Below, piece by piece: positions 16,829 through 25,907 of a stretch of DNA of 64,000 bases; positions within the stretch are counted from its first letter, which is position 1; the number at the start of each line of letters is the position of its first letter. The stretch spans positions 124,001 to 188,000 of the forward strand of contig NZ_AUBP01000012.1 in NCBI RefSeq assembly GCF_000429305.1, given 5' to 3'. The DNA comes from Desulfovibrio inopinatus DSM 10711. Lineage in GTDB: Bacteria > Desulfobacterota > Desulfovibrionia > Desulfovibrionales > Desulfovibrionaceae. Made by a program: the position numbers and the translations under genes. The notes under the pieces are model-generated. The model ran no database searches. It was not told where the DNA came from and saw only the letters and a program-made list of their open reading frames with translations.

Positions 16829-17275
16829 ATGGATCGTCTGGACAGAAAGATTCTCGATATCATTCAATCGCATTTTCCTTTGACGTCACGTCCCTATGCC
16901 GATGTCGGCAGACAGATCGGATTGACCGAAGCTGAAGTCTTGGCCCGTGTGCGTGCCCTCAAACAACAAGGTGTCATTCGACGCATTGGCGGTAATTTTC
17001 AGTCTCGGAAACTCGGATGGCACAGCACGCTGTGTGCAGCGCAGGTTCCTGAAGAGAAAATTGATGCCTTTGTCACCGAGGTCAATGCCCATCCGGGTGT
17101 GACCCATAATTACCTTCGTCGACACCGCCTCAATATCTGGTTCACCTTCATTGGCCCTTCTCCCGAGTACGTCGCACAAGAATTGGCCGCCATCACCAAA
17201 GCAACCGGTATTTCCATTCTCAACCTGCCGGCTTCGCGTATGTACAAGATCAAAGTGGATTTTTCCATGAAATAG
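16829..17275 (+). CDS. ahbA: sirohaem decarboxylase subunit, Lrp/AsnC family
   Basis: A 148-residue protein with an N-terminal winged HTH (about 1-60) and a C-terminal ferredoxin-like domain. It differs from true Lrp regulators in carrying the AhbA/NirD-type motifs VIRRIGGNFQS and HNYLRRHRLNIWFT. AhbA acts with AhbB to decarboxylate sirohaem to didecarboxysirohaem, the first step of the alternative haem pathway used by sulfate reducers. AhbB is not in this window. The location after sirohaem and multihaem protein genes fits haem supply, though a hairpin separates them. The ATG at 16829 is favoured; the upstream GTG/TTG options lack supporting similarity. Assignment to subunit A rather than B rests on the HNYLR motif. 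Confidence 0.8.
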   Translation: MDRLDRKILDIIQSHFPLTSRPYADVGRQIGLTEAEVLARVRALKQQGVIRRIGGNFQSRKLGWHSTLCAAQVPEEKIDAFVTEVNAHPGVTHNYLRRHRLNIWFTFIGPSPEYVAQELAAITKATGISILNLPASRMYKIKVDFSMK

Positions 17276-17302
17276 CCGGACATCCGGCCTGGAGACCTCG
17301 TT

Positions 17303-17965
17303 ATGTCAACGCCGTTTATTCTTTCTCCATCACTCTTATCGTCGGATTTCGGTCGGTTGCGTGAAGAATTGACCGCACTCGAAGCGGCCGGTCTCGAATG
17401 GGTCCACTGGGACGTCATGGACGGCCAGTTTGTCCCCAATATCACACTTGGTCCACCCATCATCAAAGCATTGCGGCCAGCAAGCCGCCTCGTATTTGAC
17501 GTGCACTTGATGGTTGAAGCACCCGAACGCTATCTCGAATCATTTATTGATGCTGGAGCCGATGTGCTGACTGTTCATGCCGAAGCCTCCACGCACCTGG
17601 ACCGGACGGTAACAGAAATCGCTCGTCTCGGTGCCAAGCCCGCCGTTGCGTTAAATCCTCATACCCCGCTCGACGTCGTAGAGTACCTTTTACCCAAACT
17701 GTACATGGTGCTCATCATGACGGTGAACCCCGGATTCGGGGGGCAATCGTTCATTCCATACTGTTTGGACAAAGTACGTGAACTATCCGATATGATTACC
17801 AAACAGAATGCTTCGACGATCATTGAAGTAGATGGTGGAGTGACCCCGGAAAATACCGCAGAGCTTATCAATGCAGGCGCCAATGTACTCGTTTCTGGAT
17901 CGGCATTTTTCGGACATCCACCATATGACGAGCGCCTCAAAACCTTTTACTCGGCTATTGCCTAA
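17303..17965 (+). CDS. rpe: ribulose-phosphate 3-epimerase
   Basis: A 220-residue TIM barrel interconverting ribulose 5-phosphate and xylulose 5-phosphate in the pentose phosphate pathway. Signatures are LSPSLLSSDF at the N-terminus, VHWDVMDGQFVPN, DVHLMVEAP, MTVNPGFGGQSF and EVDGGV, which together supply the two catalytic Asp and the metal-binding His residues. Length is normal for the family. GGAG lies nine bases upstream. It follows ahbA by 27 bases and precedes the HPt gene by 27, suggesting one operon. Confidence 0.97.
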   Translation: MSTPFILSPSLLSSDFGRLREELTALEAAGLEWVHWDVMDGQFVPNITLGPPIIKALRPASRLVFDVHLMVEAPERYLESFIDAGADVLTVHAEASTHLDRTVTEIARLGAKPAVALNPHTPLDVVEYLLPKLYMVLIMTVNPGFGGQSFIPYCLDKVRELSDMITKQNASTIIEVDGGVTPENTAELINAGANVLVSGSAFFGHPPYDERLKTFYSAIA

Positions 17966-17992
17966 AAACATTTTCAGCACGAGCGTCCCAGG

Positions 17993-18364
17993 ATGAGTAG
18001 CCGCCTCATAGACACAATCCACCTGCACTTCACGCAGACGTTAGGGTTGCCGGAATCGGATGTCGAAGAGCTTCTTACGGTCGCCAAACAGACGCTGGCC
18101 GAAGGTCTCGTGGGCCTGGAATCAAGTTTTGATCACAACGATGTGACCAAAGTGCGGTATTGGGCCCACAGCCTCAAAGGCAATTTCCAAAACCTGGGCC
18201 TCTATGAACTCGCGCAACATACCCTCACTATGGAAAATGCAGCGCAAGCAAAAGACATCACGGCTGCAGCCGGCATGCTCATGCCCGTTAAAACAGCCAT
18301 TGATCATATCCTCAACCCGGAAACCGATTCCGGCACGCCGGTGCTTCCCCCCGAAATGACGTGA
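17993..18364 (+). CDS. HPt (histidine phosphotransfer) domain protein
   Basis: A 123-residue helical protein consisting essentially of one HPt domain. The phospho-accepting His lies in WAHSLKGNFQNLGL (about residues 57-70), matching the H-S-L/I-K-G consensus. It would relay phosphate between a hybrid kinase and a response regulator, neither of which is adjacent. The stop codon overlaps the GTG start of the next glycosyltransferase gene, so the two are translationally coupled. Confidence 0.85.
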   Translation: MSSRLIDTIHLHFTQTLGLPESDVEELLTVAKQTLAEGLVGLESSFDHNDVTKVRYWAHSLKGNFQNLGLYELAQHTLTMENAAQAKDITAAAGMLMPVKTAIDHILNPETDSGTPVLPPEMT

Positions 18365-19194
18365 TCTCGATTCTCGTGACGACAAAAAACGAATCGCTTA
18401 ATCTGGCAGATTGTCTGGATTGCGTGTCGTTTTGCGACGACATTGTCGTCTTGGACTCATACTCAGAGGACGGAACACCAGATATTGCAAGCGTTTGCGG
18501 CGCACGCGTCTACCAGCGCCGTTTTGATGATTACGCTTCCAACCTCAATTACGCACTCACGGCAATCCCCTATCGTCATCGTTTTGTATTTGTGCTCGAT
18601 GCCGATGAACGAGTCAGTCCACAGTTGGCCGACAATCTGGTGCGTGCATCACAAGAATCAGGTGATATCGCAGCCTTTCGGGTTAAGCGGCGAGATTTCT
18701 TTCACGGTCGAGTTCTCCGTCGAGTCCAAACCACTCCACTCTATGTGCGTTTGTTACGGCCGGAGAAAGTTCATTTCACTCGGCTGGTTCATCAACAAGC
18801 CGTCGTCGACGGCCCTCTTGCCGATGTCGATGGGTGGCTTGATCATTATCCATTTAGCAAAGGCCTTGCCCAATGGCTTGACCGACACCGCGTATATGCT
18901 GAGTTCGAAGCGCAACAGTGTTTGTTGGAAATGCGCGCTCGACCTGATATGCAGTCAATGACGACCGACATGCACGTTGCCCTGTTCGCAAAAGACTTCA
19001 ATCGGCGACGCCAAGCTCAAAAGCGCATATTTTCTCGGCTCCCTTGCCGATGGCTCATACGGTTTGCATATTTCATGTTTGCCAGAGCCGGATTTCTCGA
19101 TGGATGGCCGGGTATATCCTATATCATCTTGATGAGTTGGTACGAATACCGTATATCAATTATCCGAAGAAGATTACGTTCCTCATCTTCATAA
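18361..19194 (+). CDS. glycosyltransferase family 2 (WaaE/KdtX-like)
   Basis: A 277-residue GT-A enzyme starting with GTG and overlapping the HPt gene by four bases. The N-terminal segment ISILVTTKNESLNLADCL, then IVVLDSYSEDGT and the DADERV metal-binding motif, are those of lipopolysaccharide core glycosyltransferases of the WaaE/LgtF type. A hydrophobic C-terminal segment may associate with the membrane. Followed by further sugar genes, it probably works in LPS or exopolysaccharide assembly. Confidence 0.9.
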   Translation: MISILVTTKNESLNLADCLDCVSFCDDIVVLDSYSEDGTPDIASVCGARVYQRRFDDYASNLNYALTAIPYRHRFVFVLDADERVSPQLADNLVRASQESGDIAAFRVKRRDFFHGRVLRRVQTTPLYVRLLRPEKVHFTRLVHQQAVVDGPLADVDGWLDHYPFSKGLAQWLDRHRVYAEFEAQQCLLEMRARPDMQSMTTDMHVALFAKDFNRRRQAQKRIFSRLPCRWLIRFAYFMFARAGFLDGWPGISYIILMSWYEYRISIIRRRLRSSSS

Positions 19195-19241
19195 TCGACC
19201 TCTTTTCCCTCTACGTAAGGCGAGCGATATACTCTGTAATC

Positions 19242-20477
19242 ATGCGTATTCTCATTATCGGCCTCAATTATTCTCCTGAACTCGTCGGGGTCGGTCCGTA
19301 CACAACGGACCTTGCGCAATTTCTGAACCAACGTGGTCATCATGTCCATGTTCTTGCCGGACCGCCATATTACCCACAATGGCGACGCACACCGCACACC
19401 GACCTCCCCGATGCCACCTCTCACAATGCCAAGGCATCCATTCACGTAACACGTTGTCCAGTGTGGATTCCAAGAACACCGTCAGGCGCCCGTCGACTTC
19501 TCCATCTTACAAGTTTCGGTCTCTCTGTCTTGCCGGTGGCGTTAGCGGTTTCTCGTCGGTTTCGTCCCGATCGTGTTCTTGCCATTGCGCCAACGTTGAC
19601 ATCGGCTCCGACAGCACTCCTCGTAGCTCAAATGGTCCATGCTCCGACTTGGCTCCACCTTCATGACCTTGAATGGCACCTTGCCTCCCGTCTGGGATTT
19701 TTAGGACAAACAGGAGGGCGGTGGGCTGCAACCATTGGTTCACGCCTGGTTCGTGCATTCGACGGTATTTCGACGTTATCCGCTCCCATGGCAGCAACAC
19801 TCGCACATCATGGTGTTACTGTCGCACAACACCATATTTTTCCAAATTGGGTGGATATGGATCAATTCCGACCAGACCCGGCAGCCCGACTTCGTCTTCG
19901 TCAGCGCCTGGGCCTTGCCCCTCAGTCTCTTGTCGTCTTGTTTTGTGGCAGTATGGGTGCCAAACAGCACTTGCCCGGTCTTATACATCTTGCAGCCCGA
20001 TACAGAGACCAGCCTCTCCTCCAATTTGCACTCTGTGGAGATGGTCCGATCAAACAGCAACTCGAATCAACCGTGCAGGCCATGGGCCTGCGAAATGTCG
20101 TCTTTGGGCCACTTTTTTCCGCTGAAGAATTTCCCGGCATGCTACCTGGAGCAGATGTCCATTATGCGGTACAAAATTCAGGAGTCGCCACAGCGTGCCT
20201 TCCTTCGAAAATCGGTCCGATTCTCGCGTGTGGAGGACGCCTCTTGGCCTCTTCCGAGCTTGCAACGGCAGCTCCAGATCTGGTCCAAAACGCTGAAGAT
20301 GCAATCAGCCTTGCACACACCTCCCATGATGATATTGCCTGCGCGTTGAATCGTATTCTTGCCCAAGACACCACCTCCCCTTCAGACAGCGCTCGATTTG
20401 CAGCAAATCGACTTTTAAGCAAAGACGTTGTCTTGAAAAAATTTGAAGAGGCCCTTATGAAAGGAGTGAATGTCTAG
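19242..20477 (+). CDS. WcaI-like glycosyltransferase family 4
   Basis: A 411-residue GT-B protein. The N-terminus MRILIIGLNYSPELVGVGPYT and AGPPYYPQWR are hallmarks of WcaI/WbuB-type fucosyl- or N-acetyl-sugar transferases. A donor-side region with LFCGSMGAKQHLPGL and LCGDGPIKQQLE follows. The start at 19242 aligns with the family; the frame is open further upstream without a conserved sequence. Placed directly before GDP-L-fucose synthase, it may transfer fucose or a related sugar, which is inference. Confidence 0.88.
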   Translation: MRILIIGLNYSPELVGVGPYTTDLAQFLNQRGHHVHVLAGPPYYPQWRRTPHTDLPDATSHNAKASIHVTRCPVWIPRTPSGARRLLHLTSFGLSVLPVALAVSRRFRPDRVLAIAPTLTSAPTALLVAQMVHAPTWLHLHDLEWHLASRLGFLGQTGGRWAATIGSRLVRAFDGISTLSAPMAATLAHHGVTVAQHHIFPNWVDMDQFRPDPAARLRLRQRLGLAPQSLVVLFCGSMGAKQHLPGLIHLAARYRDQPLLQFALCGDGPIKQQLESTVQAMGLRNVVFGPLFSAEEFPGMLPGADVHYAVQNSGVATACLPSKIGPILACGGRLLASSELATAAPDLVQNAEDAISLAHTSHDDIACALNRILAQDTTSPSDSARFAANRLLSKDVVLKKFEEALMKGVNV

Positions 20478-20534
20478 ACTGAAAAGTATTCCCCGTTTTT
20501 TCTTCTTCTTTCACCTCGAACCAAGTGCAGAAAT

Positions 20535-21482
20535 ATGTCTTCCTGGAAAAAAATACATGTTGCAGGACATCGGGGCTTGGTAGGCTCGGCCGTTGCCCGC
20601 CGCCTTGAACGCGACAGCGATGTTGAAATATTAACGGCCACGCATAGTGAACTCGATCTGTGTGACCGCATCGCGGTTGATCGTTTCTATGCTGACACCC
20701 AACCCGACGCCGTCATTCTAGCCGCCGCAAAAGTCGGCGGCATTTATGCCAATGACGCCACCCCGGCCGACTTCATTCGGGACAATCTCCTCATTCAAAC
20801 CAGCGTTATCGATGCAGCGTATCGAAACGGTGTAAAAAAACTCGTTTTTCTTGGTTCATCATGCATTTATCCCAAATTTGCTCCTCAACCGATGACCGAA
20901 GATGCCTTGCTGACGGGCGCTCTTGAGCCGACCAACCAATGGTATGCTATTGCCAAAATCGCCGGCATTAAAATGGCGCAGGCCTACCGTCGACAATACA
21001 ACTTTGATGCCATCAGCCTTATGCCAACCAACCTGTATGGTCCGGGCGATAACTTCAATTTGACCACATCTCACGTTCTTCCGGCGCTTTTACGTAAATT
21101 CCATGAAGCCCAAATCCAGGGCAACCCAACCGTGACGGTGTGGGGTACTGGTCAAGCCCTTCGAGAATTTCTGCATGTGGACGATTTGGCTGATGCCGTT
21201 GTGTTTTGTCTGGAAAATTACAGTGATGAAGAAATAGTCAATGTCGGTACAGGAAAAGATCTCCGCATAGCGGAACTTGCTGAACTGATCGCCCAGGTTG
21301 TCGGTTTTGAGGGAGAGATTGTGTACGATACGGATAAACCCGACGGCACTCCGCGCAAGCTTCTTGATACGACGAAGCTCACAGGCATAGGTTGGACGCC
21401 GACCATTTCACTCAAGGATGGCATTGCGACCACGTATGCGTGGTTTCTGGACAACATCGACCACTTGCGCAACGCAGGTTAA
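20535..21482 (+). CDS. fcl: GDP-L-fucose synthase
   Basis: A 315-residue short-chain dehydrogenase/epimerase. It shows the NADP-binding GHRGLVGSA loop, the AAAKVGGI and FLGSSCIYP segments, and the catalytic YAIAKIAG (Tyr-x3-Lys). It converts GDP-4-keto-6-deoxymannose to GDP-L-fucose for surface polysaccharide. The partner GDP-mannose 4,6-dehydratase (gmd) is not in the window. The preceding glycosyltransferase is a plausible user of the product. Confidence 0.96.
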   Translation: MSSWKKIHVAGHRGLVGSAVARRLERDSDVEILTATHSELDLCDRIAVDRFYADTQPDAVILAAAKVGGIYANDATPADFIRDNLLIQTSVIDAAYRNGVKKLVFLGSSCIYPKFAPQPMTEDALLTGALEPTNQWYAIAKIAGIKMAQAYRRQYNFDAISLMPTNLYGPGDNFNLTTSHVLPALLRKFHEAQIQGNPTVTVWGTGQALREFLHVDDLADAVVFCLENYSDEEIVNVGTGKDLRIAELAELIAQVVGFEGEIVYDTDKPDGTPRKLLDTTKLTGIGWTPTISLKDGIATTYAWFLDNIDHLRNAG

Positions 21483-21504
21483 GCAGCAACTCGACGATAT
21501 TGCC

Positions 21505-21744
21505 ATGATCGCCTCCAAACGAAAACCACTTTGCCTTGATCTCGCCAAAGTTGACAGAGAAACAGCTCTTCGAAGCTGGCTTGTCTATCACAACATCTCA
21601 GAAAAGCAGCTTGCTGATCATTTTGGCGTCTATCCGTCAACAATATCCAGAGTCATACGTGGAACACGTAACTCCAGATCAACAGTTCAAAAATTGATAG
21701 ACTATGGCATACCGTCAGAGCTGTTACCGCAAGAGGATTCTTGA
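21505..21744 (+). CDS. small HTH protein, copy 1 of a tandem family
   Basis: A 79-residue protein containing VDRETALRSWLVYH near the N-terminus, a Cro/C1-like HTH (EKQLADHFGVYPSTISRVIRG) and the ending GIPSELLP. Two neighbours downstream share the same frame of motifs. The ATG at 21505 lies 22 bases after fcl; the frame is open further upstream, but similarity to the paralogues starts near here. Presumed DNA-binding regulator, possibly of phage or plasmid ancestry. A weak hairpin (AAGAGG/CCTCTT, 21784-21799) follows. Confidence 0.7.
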   Translation: MIASKRKPLCLDLAKVDRETALRSWLVYHNISEKQLADHFGVYPSTISRVIRGTRNSRSTVQKLIDYGIPSELLPQEDS

Positions 21745-21871
21745 AATTTCATGCACACGCTTTTGTTAAAAATCATTGAAAACAAGAGGAAAACCTCTTC
21801 CTTCTAAGTCAATTTTTTGCCATACCTTTTCGTCAACGAGTCGAACTGAATGACGGTAGAGGTGATATGCA

Positions 21872-22129
21872 TTGGATGACAAGAAGCGAGATATCCTTGA
21901 TCTGAGCAAAGTGGATCGTGAAACTGCCTTACGGACATGGTTGGTGTATCATCGCATTGAAATTAAAAATCTAGCAACACAATTGAACGTGCATAGCGGT
22001 ACGATCATACGTGTTATCACAGGAGAGCGACCCTCCCGACATTTGATTACACAACTCATTAGCCTCGGCATTCCGAAACATCTTCTCCCGGAGCCTGGTC
22101 CAGGCCCAGGACGTCCCCCGAAACGATAG
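21872..22129 (+). CDS. small HTH protein, copy 2 of a tandem family
   Basis: An 85-residue paralogue with VDRETALRTWLVYH, the HTH region IKNLATQLNVHSGTIIRVITG, GIPKHLLP, and a Pro/Gly-rich basic tail. The reading frame has no ATG at a suitable place; TTG at 21872 with AGGTG seven bases before it is the best start. It has its own upstream gap of 127 bases and may have a separate promoter. Confidence 0.68.
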   Translation: MDDKKRDILDLSKVDRETALRTWLVYHRIEIKNLATQLNVHSGTIIRVITGERPSRHLITQLISLGIPKHLLPEPGPGPGRPPKR

Positions 22130-22164
22130 TTTCATCTCTTTTCAGGAGACTTTTTCCTTTCATA

Positions 22165-22184
22165 TTTGACAATTTTTTGTCAAA
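22165..22184 (+). promoter_or_regulatory. palindromic candidate operator before HTH copy 3
   Basis: TTTGACA (22165-22171) and TGTCAAA (22178-22184) form a perfect 7-bp dyad with a six-base AT spacer, ending 11 bases before the ATG of copy 3. TTGACA inside it could also be a -35 element. A related core, CAATTTTTTG, also lies upstream of copy 2 (about 21809-21818). It could be an autoregulatory site. Confidence 0.4.
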
Positions 22185-22195
22185 ATGCCGTAGCT

Positions 22196-22435
22196 ATGCA
22201 CCTTCAACTCAATTTAAATGAAGTTGACCGGGAAACGGCGCTTCGTACCTGGCTAACCTATCACAAGCTAGGAAATTTAGAGTTAGCCCGTCGCCTTGAT
22301 GTCGATCCCTCGTTTGTTACGTATATTGTCCAGGGAAAACGCATTTCACGTCGCGTCATCGACAAAATGATCGACATGGGTATTCCGGAAGAATTATTGC
22401 CGGATACGCCCCCTCCTGAAACCAATCACAAATAA
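22196..22435 (+). CDS. small HTH protein, copy 3 of a tandem family
   Basis: A 79-residue paralogue with VDRETALRTWLTYH, HTH region NLELARRLDVDPSFVTYIVQG, and GIPEELLPDTP. The ATG at 22196 is used; an in-frame upstream start would run through the palindrome. Copies 1 to 3 share the DRETALR-x-WL-x-YH and GIP-x2-LLP motifs but differ in most other positions, so the duplications are old. Their DNA targets are unknown. Confidence 0.7.
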   Translation: MHLQLNLNEVDRETALRTWLTYHKLGNLELARRLDVDPSFVTYIVQGKRISRRVIDKMIDMGIPEELLPDTPPPETNHK

Positions 22436-22440
22436 AAAAC

Positions 22441-22477
22441 GAAACACGTCAGAGTGCATGTGCATCTGACGCGTTTC
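22441..22477 (-). terminator. intrinsic terminator of the AOR gene
   Basis: GAAACACGTCAGA (22441-22453) and TCTGACGCGTTTC (22465-22477) form a 13-bp stem. Its one irregular pair is a G-U wobble in the minus-strand RNA but an A-C mismatch on the plus strand. The minus-strand stem is followed by GTTTTTTATTT, so it terminates the AOR transcript. Confidence 0.85.
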
Positions 22478-22495
22478 AATTTATTAGCGTCTCAC

Positions 22496-24259
22496 TCAAT
22501 ATTGGAGACGACCTGACGCATCCCAGCCGCGTTCTGCATAATAATCGGCAACAAGCTGTTCAATTTCTTGTGGTGTGATGCGCTTTCCCGAGGGCAATGC
22601 TTCGGTAAGAAGTTTCTGCGGAAGTGTGTCCGTTTCCGGCCCCAGGCCTTCACGTAAATTGAATTCACGCGTCATGTCGGTCACCCGTGAAGCGATGCGG
22701 CGCAAATCATCTTTCGTCAATTCCTGTCCGAAAACATACGGCATCAGTTCGATGAGTTTTTCCCAAGAGTATAAGTCACGATAGAACCGACACAATATAA
22801 ACGTGTCGAACAAGGTCAAACGATCTTCAAAGTCGGTAAAGAGCTTTGCTTTGCCTTCAATGGCATCGGGGGCAATCATGCCGGCCAGTTCCGGCTTGTA
22901 AAAAGTAGACCGCAAATGACAGGCTCCGCGACAGGAGACCGCATACGCTAAACCCATGCCTTTCAATGCCCGCGGATCATATCCAGGGGGCTCCAAACCT
23001 TTGACATGCACGGCAAGATCTTCAAGCCCCAACGTCTTGGCGGCCGGAACAATGCCATCTGCCAACAATGCTCCAGTCCCAGTCCTGGCGGCAATCTCAC
23101 GCAACAGGCCTGCAATGGCATCAACCTGTCCGTAATCGATATCGTATTCGAGTTTGCCCCGTTTAACCGCTTCAATGGCAAACGCGCAGAGGTTGCCGGC
23201 TGTAATGGTGTCCATGCCGAGTTGATCGCAGAGATCATTGAGATAGGCGATCTCGGCCATATCGTCGATCATGCACAGCCCACCGAAAACATAAATGGTT
23301 TCATACTCTGGCCCCTCAAGCTTGAGGCCGGTATGCCGCCCTTTGGAGATCGTTGCCATGCGCCCACAAGCCATGAAGCATTTCCGGCATGCATGCGCGG
23401 TGATGTCATGCTCATTGTGATATGTTTCTCCGGAAATTTTCTCCCAATGCTCGCATTCCCCTGCTTCCCAATATCGCGTCGGGAAAGCTCCGGCGGTATT
23501 CATCAAGGCAACCATCATCGTGGTGCCGAATTTTTTGTATGCCTTTACGCCGGGATTATCCTTCCCGGCAGCAGCAAACGCCTTGGAATACGCTGCTACC
23601 CCTTCAGTGTCCGCCAAAGGCCGTTTACGATCGCCTTGGAACAGAACTGCCTTCAGGCGTTTCGACCCCATGACCGTACCGGCACCGGTTCGACCTGCGC
23701 ATCGCCAATAATCATTGTTGATTACGGCAAAGCGTACGCCTCGCTCTCCTGCCGGACCGATGACCAATGCGGCGGGTTTGCCGTATTCAGATTTCTCCAG
23801 CGTGAATCGCTGTTTCACAGCATCTTCGGCGGCAAAGGACTCCATGCCCCAGATATCTTCAGCTTCAAGAAAATCGCATCCCTCCGGATGAATGCGCAAG
23901 ACCGTGGGGACAGCAGCCGTACCGGACACAATCACGGCGTCATACCCAGCAGCATCGACCGATTCCGGAGCGGCACCGCCGGAATACGATTCACAGTATC
24001 CACCGGTCAGCGGTGACTTTGTAAAGACGCCATACCGGCTTCCTCCCCAAATTCGTGTCCCGCAAAACGGTCCTGCTGCAAAGATCAACCGGTTCTCCGG
24101 TCCAAGCGCATCCGCTCCAGCAGGAATATGTTCGAGCATAAGGTGTGTCGCGAGTCCTTTTCCCCCAAAAACCTCAGCGGCAAGAGCGGGTGTCGGAACA
24201 ATACGCGCCTCACATTGTGTCAGATCAATGAATAACATTCGTCCGTGAAATCCGTACAT
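22496..24259 (-). CDS. aor: aldehyde:ferredoxin oxidoreductase (tungsten type)
   Basis: A 587-residue enzyme beginning MYGFHGRMLFIDL, the usual AOR N-terminus, with GGAAG eight bases upstream; the frame extends 58 codons further without similarity. N-terminal motifs FGGKGLATHLML and GGSRYG bind the tungstopterin. CRKCFMAC (Cys 291, 294, 298) and a later Cys near SCRGACHLRS supply the 4Fe-4S cluster. The enzyme oxidises aldehydes to acids with ferredoxin, or the reverse. No pterin-synthesis or ferredoxin gene is adjacent. About 225 bases without features separate it from livF. Confidence 0.95.
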   Translation of the reverse strand: MYGFHGRMLFIDLTQCEARIVPTPALAAEVFGGKGLATHLMLEHIPAGADALGPENRLIFAAGPFCGTRIWGGSRYGVFTKSPLTGGYCESYSGGAAPESVDAAGYDAVIVSGTAAVPTVLRIHPEGCDFLEAEDIWGMESFAAEDAVKQRFTLEKSEYGKPAALVIGPAGERGVRFAVINNDYWRCAGRTGAGTVMGSKRLKAVLFQGDRKRPLADTEGVAAYSKAFAAAGKDNPGVKAYKKFGTTMMVALMNTAGAFPTRYWEAGECEHWEKISGETYHNEHDITAHACRKCFMACGRMATISKGRHTGLKLEGPEYETIYVFGGLCMIDDMAEIAYLNDLCDQLGMDTITAGNLCAFAIEAVKRGKLEYDIDYGQVDAIAGLLREIAARTGTGALLADGIVPAAKTLGLEDLAVHVKGLEPPGYDPRALKGMGLAYAVSCRGACHLRSTFYKPELAGMIAPDAIEGKAKLFTDFEDRLTLFDTFILCRFYRDLYSWEKLIELMPYVFGQELTKDDLRRIASRVTDMTREFNLREGLGPETDTLPQKLLTEALPSGKRITPQEIEQLVADYYAERGWDASGRLQY

Positions 24260-24484
24260 ACATCGTCTTCCATCTTGTTGATTCCACCGTCGTGCAGTTT
24301 TCGACAAGAAGACATAGCGCTTCCGATTCATCCCCTTTGGAGAAAATGCGCCGATGGAAAAGGTTGAGGAAAAGCAGTGAGAGGGAAAAAGACCAGAGGA
24401 AAGAGACAAATGAAAAATCCACGTTCTTAACAAAAGGATTTTTCGCGTCTTCTCCCTCCGGTCACAGTAGGCGATTTGCTTCCG

Positions 24485-25195
24485 TTAAATCCCCAGATAC
24501 GCTGTTTTGACGTGAGGATTCTCCACAAGTTCTTGGGCTGGTCCTTCCATCGCCACACGGCCATGTTCCAAGACATACCCTCGGTCCGACATACCAAGCG
24601 ACTGACGCACATCTTGTTCCACAAGGAGAACGGTCGTGCCTGCATCCGCGATCTGCCGAACGGTGCGAAAAATCTCTTGCATCAAGATAGGAGCAAGTCC
24701 AAGTGACGGTTCATCGAGCATGAGAATTTTAGGCAATGCCATAAGCCCACGAGCAATGGCCACCATTTGCTGTTCTCCACCGGACAACGTCATTGCAAGT
24801 TGTTCCGAACGCTCGCGTAAACGCGGAAACATATCATAGACATATTCCAGCGTCTTTTTTCGCTGTTCATAGGCCTTTTTATTATAAGCGCCGACAAGAA
24901 GGTTGTCTTCAACATTCATTAACGAAAACAGCCGACGTCCTTCCGGCACGTGAATAATACCAGCCTTCACCACATCATCGGGAGCCGCACCATACACCGA
25001 CTGACCATCGAAGATGACGTCTCCCGATTGGGGAGTAAGCAGGCCAGACAACGTTTTCAGCAACGTTGTTTTTCCAGCCCCGTTGCCACCTATGATAGAG
25101 ACAGCTTCCCCTTTATTGACATTGAGACTCAGATCAAAAATGACCTGGACGTCACCGTAGGATACATTGAGGGATTTGATCTCAAGAAATGGCAT
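24485..25195 (-). CDS. livF: branched-chain amino acid ABC transporter ATPase LivF
   Basis: A 236-residue ATPase with Walker A GGNGAGKTT, signature LSGGEQQMVAIARG and Walker B LMLDEPSLGL. The ATG at 25195 is chosen because MPFLEIKSLNVSYG matches LivF N-termini. It overlaps livG by 14 bases. Last gene of the livKHMGF unit. Substrates of this transporter class are branched-chain and other hydrophobic amino acids, sometimes amides or GABA-like compounds. Confidence 0.96.
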   Translation of the reverse strand: MPFLEIKSLNVSYGDVQVIFDLSLNVNKGEAVSIIGGNGAGKTTLLKTLSGLLTPQSGDVIFDGQSVYGAAPDDVVKAGIIHVPEGRRLFSLMNVEDNLLVGAYNKKAYEQRKKTLEYVYDMFPRLRERSEQLAMTLSGGEQQMVAIARGLMALPKILMLDEPSLGLAPILMQEIFRTVRQIADAGTTVLLVEQDVRQSLGMSDRGYVLEHGRVAMEGPAQELVENPHVKTAYLGI

Positions 25196-25907
25196 AATCG
25201 TCTCCCAGGTAGGCCTTAATGACGTTTTCATCGCAGGCGACATATTCAGGATTGCCCTGACAAATTTTCCTGCCAAATTGGATAACGACGATTTCATCAG
25301 ACAACGTCATAATCGCGCGCATGATATGCTCAATGACGAAAATCGTGACGCCACTATCACGCACACGTTGAAAAACCTCAATGATATCATCAACTTCAGT
25401 TGGACGCAGGCCGGCCATGACTTCGTCTAACAGGAGGAGTTTGGGCTTCGTTGCCAAGGCTCGAGCAATCTCGAGACGCTTTCGATCAGAAATCGTCAAG
25501 GATCCTGCAGAGATGTCCCTTTTATCGGCCATATCGAGGAATTCGAGCGTTTCCATGGCAATGGATTCAGCACGACCGGTGTGATCGGTATGAGCAAACG
25601 CCCCAATCATGACATTGAACAAAACAGATTTTGTCGCAAACGGTTTAACGATCTGGAACGTTCTGGCCATGCCTTTCTTGCATAAGTCCCAGGGCTTTGC
25701 CGTAGTAATGTCATCGCCATCGAACAAAATGCGACCGACAGTGGGTTTATAGACACCTGCCACACAGTTGAAGGCGGTCGACTTCCCGGCCCCGTTGGGG
25801 CCAATGAGTCCAAGAATCTGTCCGGGCTCAATGGTGATGCTCAAATCGTCGATTGCACGCAACCCACCAAAGTCCTTGGTCATATTTTGAATTTCAAGCA
25901 TACTCAT
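25182..25907 (-). CDS. livG: branched-chain amino acid ABC transporter ATPase LivG
   Basis: A 241-residue ATPase with Walker A GPNGAGKST, Q-loop region ARTFQIVKPF, and Walker B LLLDEVMAGL. The signature region LTISDRKRLEIARAL departs slightly from the canonical LSGGQ (LTISD), as often in LivG. Overlaps livM by four bases and livF by 14, so the genes are translationally coupled. Confidence 0.96.
   Translation of the reverse strand: MSMLEIQNMTKDFGGLRAIDDLSITIEPGQILGLIGPNGAGKSTAFNCVAGVYKPTVGRILFDGDDITTAKPWDLCKKGMARTFQIVKPFATKSVLFNVMIGAFAHTDHTGRAESIAMETLEFLDMADKRDISAGSLTISDRKRLEIARALATKPKLLLLDEVMAGLRPTEVDDIIEVFQRVRDSGVTIFVIEHIMRAIMTLSDEIVVIQFGRKICQGNPEYVACDENVIKAYLGDDYAIS

Noticed and set aside
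16829-17275. An ordinary Lrp/AsnC transcription regulator
   Set aside because: The HNYLR and IRRIGGNFQS motifs are those of sirohaem decarboxylase subunits.
23006-24016. A 336-codon plus-strand open frame opposite the AOR gene
   Set aside because: The AOR product is unmistakable on the other strand; the antisense frame has no start signal or domain.
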